Origin: Legionellaceae bacterium | Lineage (GTDB): Bacteria; Pseudomonadota; Gammaproteobacteria; Legionellales; Legionellaceae | Length of the DNA stretch: 6,452 nt | Assembly: GCA_023266075.1 (NCBI GenBank) | Contig: JAHFRX010000087.1 | Location: 1-6,452, forward strand | Direction: 5' to 3' | Part shown: positions 1-5,253 of the stretch, in pieces | How the letters are laid out: each line of letters opens with the position of its first letter | Position numbering within the stretch: position 1 is the first letter of the stretch | Notes under the pieces: generated by a model | Database searches by the model: none | Told to the model about the DNA's origin: nothing | What the model saw: only the letters and a program-made list of their open reading frames with translations | Position numbers and translations under genes: made by a program

Positions 1-430
1 GATTGGTCACAATGATGGCATGATCTGCAAAATGCATCGCCATTAAAGCACCTGTTTCAATCCCTGCGGGTGAGTCACAAATGATATAGTCAAATTCATT
101 AGCCAGCTCATTTAAAATGCGCTCAACGCCTTCGAGTGTTAATGCGTCTTTATCACGTGTCTGCGAAGCAGGCAAAATAAAGAGTTCGGGAATACGTTTA
201 TCTTTGATGAGTGCTTGTTTTAAATTCGCCTCGCCATTAATAACATTGACAAAATCATACACCACGCGCCGTTCACATCCCATGATTAAGTCTAGATTTC
301 GAAGTCCAATATCGAAATCAATGACTACGGTTTTATGCCCACGCATGGCGAGTGCTGATGAAATAGCTGCAGAAGACGTGGTTTTACCGACGCCACCCTT
401 CCCTGACGTAACAACGATTATTTTAGCCAC
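1..430 (-). CDS. minD: Septum site-determining protein MinD, partial (N-terminal 143 residues)
   Basis: MinD is the membrane-associated ATPase of the Min system. As an ATP-bound dimer on the inner membrane it recruits MinC to block FtsZ ring assembly near the poles, and MinE stimulates its ATPase. The visible part begins MAKIIVVTSG and carries the deviant Walker A motif KGGVGKT at residues 11-17 (Lys11 and Lys16), the switch I region around Asp40 in IDFDIGLRNLD, the family signature IMGCERRVVYDF (49-60) and the switch II motif DSPAGIE (119-125). It matches my memory of E. coli MinD almost residue for residue. The rest of the ATPase domain and the C-terminal amphipathic membrane helix lie beyond the window. 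The start is a GTG at 430, preceded by a good Shine-Dalgarno (AAGGTGAG, 437-444) with 6 nt spacing. A second in-frame GTG at 436 is too close to that site. The gene directly upstream is rlmI, not minC, which is unusual for a gammaproteobacterium. Confidence 0.96.
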   Translation of the reverse strand, partial: MAKIIVVTSGKGGVGKTTSSAAISSALAMRGHKTVVIDFDIGLRNLDLIMGCERRVVYDFVNVINGEANLKQALIKDKRIPELFILPASQTRDKDALTLEGVERILNELANEFDYIICDSPAGIETGALMAMHFADHAIIVTN

Positions 431-436
431 GCGCAC

Positions 437-444
437 CTCACCTT
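437..444 (-). promoter_or_regulatory. Ribosome binding site of minD (decides the GTG start)
   Basis: Read on the minus strand this is AAGGTGAG, a strong match to the anti-Shine-Dalgarno complement. It lies 6 nt before the GTG at 430. It supports that start over the in-frame GTG at 436, which touches the site, and it fits the conserved MAKIIVV N-terminus of the family. Confidence 0.75.
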
Positions 445-450
445 ATGATA

Positions 451-478
451 AGAATAGGTTAGAGTGTAATGGACTCAA
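451..478 (-). promoter_or_regulatory. Possible weak promoter upstream of minD
   Basis: On the minus strand, TTGAGT (473-478) and TATTCT (451-456) are separated by 16 nt. Each matches 4 of 6 bases of the sigma-70 consensus. The predicted transcription start would fall at about 444, right at the minD ribosome binding site, which leaves almost no leader and weakens the case. The 78-nt gap between rlmI and minD shows no convincing terminator, so readthrough from rlmI could also supply minD. Confidence 0.25.
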
Positions 479-508
479 GTCTTTGATTCAATAGCCATAT
501 GTGGGATC

Positions 509-1675
509 TTAAACAATGGCAAGCAAAATGGCGCAAAGATAGTGTCCTTCCGGAAAACCTGCAATCGTTGGATGGCATAATGAGGGACCATAGATGCCCA
601 ATGTTCGAACGGTTCTATCAACCATACGTGCTTGTGTATGCACCAATTCGTTAAACTGTGTTGCGTTTATTGCAGAAGAGCAATTGCAAGTCATCAGTAG
701 CGATTCTGGTTTCATGACTTTAAAGACTTCGCGATGTAGAAAACGGTAGTAGTTTTTTGCAGCATGCAAGTTTCGCTTTGAAGGGATTAATTTAGGTGGG
801 TCTAAAATAACGATGTCATATTCACCCGCTTTTACAAGATAGTTGCGCGCGTCATCTTTAATGAATTCAATTTGAGTCAGTTGGTTGAGTGAGGCATTGT
901 CTTTTGCTTGTTGAATGGCGGCCTCAGAGCTATCGATAGCCGTGATGTGTGACGCACCTGCTTTGGCTGCATGGAGTGCAAATCCACCCGTGTATGTGTA
1001 TAAATCCAACACACGTTTTCCACGCGAAAAATTAGCGATACGGTGATGATTATCTCGCTGATCAAGAAAAAGGCCTGTTTTTTGTGCATTTGAAAAGTTG
1101 ACTACAAACTGAAGTCCTGCTTCCAAAACACACTCAGTTCGGTCTGTGGTTGTTGCCTCGGTTGTGACGCCATCTTGTTTTAAAGGATTGACTTCTGGGT
1201 GCCACAAAATTTCGGTATTCGGTACGCATATTTTTAAGTATGTTTCAATAATGTTACGGTGTTTTTCCACCCAGAGCGCTGAGCTTGAGACCACGAGTGT
1301 TTGATTAAACCGATCGATGGTTAATCCAGAAAGCCCATCTGCCTCACTATTGAATAATCGAAAAGCGTTTGTGGATGTTTCTTCTAAGCGAAGAAGTGTT
1401 CGAAGTTGGACGGCCTGTTGTAGACGATAAGCGACGATAGAGGACAACGCCTCATGCTGAACGTCATCAGAAGCATAAGCCAAAATTCTTACGCGATAGA
1501 GTGAGTGTGCATTGTAGACGCCGGTTGCAAGATGTTGGTCATTTTCATCGACAATTTTGACCAACTCGCCTGTTTTGCAGGCTTCTTGAGAAAGAATGGC
1601 TTTGGGATACACCCAAGGATGTCCTATTTTGAAAGCGCCTATTTTTTCGGGTGCTAAAACAATTTTAGCTGACAT
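509..1675 (-). CDS. rlmI: Class I SAM-dependent rRNA (cytosine-5)-methyltransferase, RlmI type
   Basis: The RlmI/YccW family methylates C5 of a cytosine in 23S rRNA (C1962 in E. coli), with S-adenosylmethionine as donor, in the cytoplasm. The 388 residues are close to the usual length of about 396. An N-terminal PUA-like RNA-binding domain covers roughly residues 1-75 and contains GHPWVYPKAI (18-27). A linking region follows with EADGLSGLTIDR (111-122). The methyltransferase domain starts near QKTGLFLDQR (198-207). It shows SAM motif I, VLDLYTYTGGFA (222-233), an acidic Asp248 in the next strand, DD at 274-275, motif IV LDPPK (291-295) and TCNCSS (329-334), in which Cys332 aligns with the conserved cysteine of the family's SCS motif. 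The end, HPTIAGFPEGHYL, is typical. The ATG at 1675 is preceded by AGGTAAGG (1679-1686). The gene is divergent from guaB and could share a transcript with minD. Exact target specificity is inferred from family membership; a paralogous specificity cannot be excluded. Confidence 0.88.
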   Translation of the reverse strand: MSAKIVLAPEKIGAFKIGHPWVYPKAILSQEACKTGELVKIVDENDQHLATGVYNAHSLYRVRILAYASDDVQHEALSSIVAYRLQQAVQLRTLLRLEETSTNAFRLFNSEADGLSGLTIDRFNQTLVVSSSALWVEKHRNIIETYLKICVPNTEILWHPEVNPLKQDGVTTEATTTDRTECVLEAGLQFVVNFSNAQKTGLFLDQRDNHHRIANFSRGKRVLDLYTYTGGFALHAAKAGASHITAIDSSEAAIQQAKDNASLNQLTQIEFIKDDARNYLVKAGEYDIVILDPPKLIPSKRNLHAAKNYYRFLHREVFKVMKPESLLMTCNCSSAINATQFNELVHTQARMVDRTVRTLGIYGPSLCHPTIAGFPEGHYLCAILLAIV

Positions 1676-1678
1676 ATG

Positions 1679-1686
1679 CCTTACCT
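1679..1686 (-). promoter_or_regulatory. Ribosome binding site of rlmI
   Basis: The minus-strand sequence AGGTAAGG offers two overlapping purine-rich cores, 3 and 8 nt before the ATG at 1675. The upstream AGG core has the better spacing. It supports the start that gives MSAKIVLAPE, similar to the E. coli RlmI N-terminus. Confidence 0.5.
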
Positions 1687-1696
1687 AAAATTGAGC

Positions 1697-1702
1697 ATGA
1701 TA
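1697..1702 (-). promoter_or_regulatory. Possible -10 element for rlmI
   Basis: TATCAT on the minus strand matches the sigma-70 -10 consensus at 5 of 6 bases and would place the transcription start about 15 nt before the rlmI ATG. No good -35 hexamer lies 16-18 nt upstream. TATAAG at 1709-1714 (minus strand) is an alternative and also lacks a good -35. The rlmI promoter must lie somewhere in this 111-nt gap if rlmI begins its own transcript, but its exact position is uncertain. Confidence 0.25.
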
Positions 1703-1728
1703 ACTTATCTTATAAGAAAAGCCGTGCC

Positions 1729-1756
1729 TTGAAATATCTTTGGTATACAATATACA
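1729..1756 (+). promoter_or_regulatory. Probable sigma-70 promoter of the guaB-guaA-tadA operon
   Basis: TTGAAA (1729-1734) and TATACA (1751-1756) are 16 nt apart, which would start transcription near 1763 and leave a short leader of about 24 nt carrying only the ribosome binding site. An alternative is an extended -10 reading, TG at 1741-1742 followed by TATACA at 1744-1749. The leader is far too short for a purine riboswitch, so control would have to act on initiation or post-transcriptionally. I see no match to the E. coli PurR box (ACGCAAACGTTTGCGT). Confidence 0.45.
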
Positions 1757-1760
1757 CAAA
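1739..1760 (+). repeat. Inverted repeat overlapping the guaB -10 region, possible operator
   Basis: GTATA (1743-1747) and TATAC (1751-1755) form a perfect inverted repeat around CAA. The outer arms TTTG (1739-1742) and CAAA (1757-1760) extend it with one unpaired A at 1756. The element covers both candidate -10 hexamers, where a repressor would typically sit. It could equally be a coincidence, because AT-rich promoter sequence readily forms short palindromes. No regulator family is recognised. Confidence 0.3.
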
Positions 1761-1770
1761 TTAGCAGAAT

Positions 1771-1777
1771 TAAGGAG
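1771..1777 (+). promoter_or_regulatory. Ribosome binding site of guaB (decides the start)
   Basis: TAAGGAG is a near-perfect Shine-Dalgarno sequence. Its end lies 9 nt before the ATG at 1787 but only 3 nt before the in-frame TTG at 1781. The ATG is therefore the likely start, two codons inside the longest open frame. Confidence 0.8.
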
Positions 1778-1786
1778 ATATTGGCG

Positions 1787-3253
1787 ATGACAATTTTGCC
1801 ACAAGCACTGACGTTTGATGATGTACTCCTGCTTCCTGCACATTCAGAGGTACTTCCTAGAGATGTTGATTTAAAAACACAGTTAACGCGAGAAATTGAG
1901 CTTAATGTGCCGTTGGTTTCGGCGGCGATGGACACGGTAACTGAAGCAAGACTTGCTATTGCGATGGCACAAGAAGGTGGGATTGGTATTATTCACAAAA
2001 ATATGTCGATTGCAGAGCAAGCCGATGAAGTTCGGCGCGTGAAGAAATTTGAAAGTGGTATGGTCAAAGATCCTATTTTTGTGTCGCCGAAGCTTACCGT
2101 ACGTGAACTCATTGCGATTATGGAAAAGCATGCCATTTCAGGTGTACCCGTTGTTGAGGGGGAACGACTTGTCGGAATTATAACGAGTCGCGATATTCGA
2201 TTTGAGACGAATTTAGATTTGCCAGTGGCGGCTGCGATGACACGAAAAGATCGTCTTGTCACGGTACGTGAAGGTGCCAGTCGTGAAACGATTCGCGGCT
2301 TGTTGCACAAACATCGTATTGAAAAACTTTTAGTGGTGAATGATGCATTTTGTTTACGTGGTTTAATTACTGTCAAAGATATTCAGAAAGCCAAAGAAAA
2401 TCCATTTGCATGTAAAGATCATGCGGAACAACTACGTGTAGGTGCTGCCGTTGGTGTGGGTGAGGGCACGGATGATCGTGTCGCTGCTTTAATTGATGCG
2501 GGTGTTGACGTATTGGTGGTGGATACAGCGCATGGCCATGCAGAGGGCGTATTGGCCCGTGTGCGTTGGATTAAGAAGAACTTCCCTGATATTCAAATCA
2601 TTGGGGGTAATATTGCTACAGGAGATGCCGCTTTAGCTTTAAAAGAAGCCGGCGCTGACGCGGTGAAAGTAGGGATAGGACCTGGTTCGATTTGTACAAC
2701 ACGTATTGTCACCGGTGTGGGCGTGCCACAAATTACTGCGATTCAAAATGTTGCAGAAGCACTGCGCGGGCAGCTACCAATTATTGCCGATGGTGGACTT
2801 CGTTTTTCAGGTGATTTGGCAAAAGCACTTGCTGCCGGTGGGTTTACAGTGATGATTGGAAGTATGTTTGCTGGTGCAGAAGAGTCACCGGGTGAAATTG
2901 AGCTGTTCCAAGGTCGCACGTATAAAAGCTATCGAGGTATGGGGTCTATTGGTGCAATGGCTCAAACAACAGGATCAAGTGATCGGTATTTTCAAGAAGG
3001 ATTAACATCACAAGAAAAATTAGTCCCCGAAGGGATTGAAGGTCGCGTACCTTATAAAGGACCTATTCAAGCGATTATTCACCAACTACTCGGTGGTTTA
3101 CGTTCTTGCATGGGATATACAGGCTGTAAAACGCTTCAAGAGCTTCATGATAAAGCAACTTTCGTGCAGGTAACCTCTGCAGGAGTTCGTGAATCACATG
3201 TGCATGATGTGAGCATTACTAAGCAAGCACCTAATTATCAAATCGAGAACTAA
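1787..3253 (+). CDS. guaB: Inosine-5'-monophosphate dehydrogenase
   Basis: GuaB oxidises IMP to XMP with NAD+, the first and rate-controlling step of the guanine branch of purine synthesis, as a cytoplasmic tetramer. From the ATG at 1787 the protein has 488 residues, the normal bacterial length. The TIM-barrel catalytic domain is split by a pair of CBS domains at about 92-205, starting near MVKDPIFVSP, so nucleotide-dependent regulation through this Bateman module is possible. The active-site loop VGIGPGSICTTRIVTGVG (295-312) contains the catalytic cysteine, Cys303. IADGGLRFSGD (333-343) and YRGMGS (382-387) are the IMP-binding segments. The mobile flap EGIEGRVPYKG is at 415-425, and GSSDRYFQ is at 396-403. 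The C-terminal end is intact. It heads the operon and stops 3 nt before guaA. A longer start at the TTG at 1781 would add only two residues and is poorly spaced from the ribosome binding site. Confidence 0.98.
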   Translation: MTILPQALTFDDVLLLPAHSEVLPRDVDLKTQLTREIELNVPLVSAAMDTVTEARLAIAMAQEGGIGIIHKNMSIAEQADEVRRVKKFESGMVKDPIFVSPKLTVRELIAIMEKHAISGVPVVEGERLVGIITSRDIRFETNLDLPVAAAMTRKDRLVTVREGASRETIRGLLHKHRIEKLLVVNDAFCLRGLITVKDIQKAKENPFACKDHAEQLRVGAAVGVGEGTDDRVAALIDAGVDVLVVDTAHGHAEGVLARVRWIKKNFPDIQIIGGNIATGDAALALKEAGADAVKVGIGPGSICTTRIVTGVGVPQITAIQNVAEALRGQLPIIADGGLRFSGDLAKALAAGGFTVMIGSMFAGAEESPGEIELFQGRTYKSYRGMGSIGAMAQTTGSSDRYFQEGLTSQEKLVPEGIEGRVPYKGPIQAIIHQLLGGLRSCMGYTGCKTLQELHDKATFVQVTSAGVRESHVHDVSITKQAPNYQIEN

Positions 3254-3256
3254 TCC

Positions 3257-4798
3257 ATGCGTGAAGGGATACTTATTTTAGATTTTGGATCACAGTATAC
3301 GCAATTGATTGGACGACGCATTCGCGATATGCATGTGTATTGTGAAATTTACCCATATACAGTTTCTTTTGAATTGTTGTGTGATTTTAAAATTCAAGGT
3401 GTCATATTGTCGGGAGGGCCTGCGTCAGTCAATCTTTCTTCAGCGCCTCAAATTCCTGATGAGGTGTTTACCTTGAAAGTGCCGATTTTAGGTATTTGCT
3501 ATGGCATGCAAGCGATGGCTAGGCAATTGGGTGGAAAAGTTGAATCAGGTGCCGTGTGTGAATATGGGCATGCGAAATTGCATTGTGTTGAAAACGCGTC
3601 ATTGTTTAGCGCGCTCAATAAAAAAACGATTGATGTTTGGATGAGCCACGGTGACAGTGTTACAAAATTGCCAGATGGTTTTATGTGTTTAGCGCATACC
3701 GAAGATGCGCCTATTGCTGCGATGGGAGATGTTAAGCGACACTGGTATGGTGTGCAATTTCATCCTGAAGTCACACATACTGAAGAAGGTTCTGTGCTTT
3801 TAAGAGCGTTTATATTAAATTTATGTGACATCACGCCGGATTGGACAACTGAGCATGTGATTGAGACATTGGTTGATGAAATCAAAGTCGCTGTCAAAAA
3901 AGAAAAAGTACTTTTGGCGTTGTCCGGTGGTGTTGACTCGTCTGTTGTGGCTTCACTGCTACATCGTGCTATTGGTTCACAATTGGTATGTGTGTTTGTC
4001 GATACCGGTTTGTTGCGTCTTCATGAGGCACAACAGGTACAGGAAATGTTTCAGTCTTTTGGTTTGTCTATCGTGTGTCTGGATAGGGGCGATGTGTTTT
4101 TTCATGCTTTAAAAGGTATTTCAGATCCAGAAGAAAAACGCAAAATTATCGGTAAAACGTTTATTGATGTGTTTGTTGAAGAGGCCGGAAAACGCTCAGA
4201 TATTATGTGGTTTGCGCAAGGGACGATTTATCCTGACGTGATTGAGTCTGCAGCAATTCCAGGGCACGGTGGTACGGCGTTGATTAAATCACATCATAAT
4301 GTGGGTGGGTTGCCTGATATTTTACCATTTAAACTCCTAGAACCCATTCGTACGTTGTTCAAAGATGAGGTGCGCGCTATTGGTGAACAATTGGGACTCT
4401 CAAAATCCATGGTGTATCGTCATCCTTTTCCAGGACCTGGACTGGGTGTCCGTGTCTTGGGTGAGGTTAAACGCGAGTCTGTCAAAATTTTGCGTCAAGC
4501 CGATGCCATTTATATTCAAGCATTGCGCGACGCGGGATTGTATCACACGGTGAGTCAGGCATTTGCTGTTTATTTGCCAGTGAAAAGTGTGGGCGTGATG
4601 GGTGATGGGCGTCGTTATGATGATGTCATTGCGTTAAGAGCGGTCGTGACGGATGATTTTATGACAGCGCATTGGGCGCATTTACCATGGGATTTTTTAA
4701 GTACGGTGAGTCATCGAATTATCAATGAAGTGAAAGGTATTTCTCGTGTGGTGTATGATATTTCTGGAAAGCCACCTGCGACGATAGAATGGGAATAA
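3257..4798 (+). CDS. guaA: GMP synthase (glutamine-hydrolysing)
   Basis: GuaA converts XMP to GMP using ATP and glutamine. Its amidotransferase domain releases ammonia, which is passed to the ATP-pyrophosphatase domain where XMP is adenylated. The 513 residues are close to the usual length of about 525. The class I glutamine amidotransferase domain (about 1-190) has the oxyanion segment LSGGPASV (51-58), the nucleophile Cys81 in GICYG and His169/Glu171 in FHPEV. The synthetase domain starts near 205 and has the PP-loop LSGGVDSS (222-229), then TIYPDVIES (323-331), HHNVGGLP (346-353) and HPFPGPGLGVR (389-399). The C-terminal dimerisation domain ends in the typical KPPATIEWE (505-513). The ATG lies 3 nt after the guaB stop with only a weak GAGA Shine-Dalgarno inside the guaB end, suggesting translational coupling. 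Its last 10 nt overlap the start of tadA. Confidence 0.98.
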   Translation: MREGILILDFGSQYTQLIGRRIRDMHVYCEIYPYTVSFELLCDFKIQGVILSGGPASVNLSSAPQIPDEVFTLKVPILGICYGMQAMARQLGGKVESGAVCEYGHAKLHCVENASLFSALNKKTIDVWMSHGDSVTKLPDGFMCLAHTEDAPIAAMGDVKRHWYGVQFHPEVTHTEEGSVLLRAFILNLCDITPDWTTEHVIETLVDEIKVAVKKEKVLLALSGGVDSSVVASLLHRAIGSQLVCVFVDTGLLRLHEAQQVQEMFQSFGLSIVCLDRGDVFFHALKGISDPEEKRKIIGKTFIDVFVEEAGKRSDIMWFAQGTIYPDVIESAAIPGHGGTALIKSHHNVGGLPDILPFKLLEPIRTLFKDEVRAIGEQLGLSKSMVYRHPFPGPGLGVRVLGEVKRESVKILRQADAIYIQALRDAGLYHTVSQAFAVYLPVKSVGVMGDGRRYDDVIALRAVVTDDFMTAHWAHLPWDFLSTVSHRIINEVKGISRVVYDISGKPPATIEWE

Positions 4799-5253
4799 AA
4801 GATCTTTATTGGATGCAGCAGGCTTATGCTCAGGCTGTGCGTGCACAAAAAGAGGGAGAGGTGCCGATTGGTGCGGTTCTTGTGGGCCCTGCTGATGAAC
4901 TTTTAGGCCTAGGATTTAATCAGGTAATTCAGGGTAAGGATCCAACTTTGCATGCAGAGATTGTTGCAATTCGCAATGCGTCGCAGTTTATTCATAATTA
5001 CCGATTGGTGAATACCACACTGTATGTCACGCTAGAGCCTTGTTATATGTGTACAGGTGCTTTAGTTCATGCCCGCATTTCAAGACTTGTCTATGCAACG
5101 AAGGATACCCGAGTAGGTGCTTGTAGCGCTTTATTGAATCTTTTAGAGACACAGGGGCTGAATCATCGAATACACGTTGAAAATGGTGTTTTGCAAGAGC
5201 CCTGTGCTGTCTTGTTACGTGATTTTTTTAGAGAAAAACGTGGACAACTTTAA
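4789..5253 (+). CDS. tadA: tRNA-specific adenosine deaminase (A34 to inosine)
   Basis: TadA deaminates adenosine 34 in the anticodon of tRNA-Arg(ACG) to inosine, allowing that tRNA to read several arginine codons. It is usually essential in bacteria and acts as a zinc-dependent dimer. The 154 residues carry the cytidine/deoxycytidylate deaminase fold. HAE at 55-57 supplies the zinc ligand His55 and the proton shuttle Glu57. PCYMC at 84-88 supplies zinc ligands Cys85 and Cys88. Upstream are EVPIGAVLV (24-32) and GFNQVI (42-47). Asp106 in TKDTRVGA corresponds to the substrate-contacting Asp108 of E. coli TadA. The C-terminal CAVLLRDFFREKR helix is family-typical and separates it from cytosine or guanine deaminases. 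The ATG overlaps the end of guaA by 10 nt and lacks a clear Shine-Dalgarno, so translation probably depends on ribosomes leaving guaA. Its stop codon overlaps that of uup on the other strand. Confidence 0.95.
   Translation: MGIKDLYWMQQAYAQAVRAQKEGEVPIGAVLVGPADELLGLGFNQVIQGKDPTLHAEIVAIRNASQFIHNYRLVNTTLYVTLEPCYMCTGALVHARISRLVYATKDTRVGACSALLNLLETQGLNHRIHVENGVLQEPCAVLLRDFFREKRGQL

Noticed and set aside
483..491. Short palindrome TTGATTCAA between rlmI and minD as a terminator
   Set aside because: The 4-nt arms with a single-base spacer cannot form a stable hairpin and no T-run follows on the minus strand.
117..494. Plus-strand open frame of 125 codons over minD and the adjacent gap
   Set aside because: It lies antisense to the strongly conserved minD reading frame, has no recognisable motif and a low-complexity Ser/Thr/Arg composition typical of a shadow frame.
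1760..1786. Guanine or other purine riboswitch in the guaB leader
   Set aside because: The predicted leader is only about 24 nt and contains little beyond the Shine-Dalgarno site, far shorter than a purine aptamer.
1993..2376. Minus-strand open frame of 127 codons inside guaB
   Set aside because: It is fully antisense to the conserved CBS region of GuaB and has an Arg/Ser-rich composition; no independent evidence for a gene.
3619..3626. Run of seven A residues in guaA as a possible programmed slippage site
   Set aside because: The zero frame continues as a full-length conserved GuaA on both sides and no alternative-frame product makes sense; such runs are common at this base composition.
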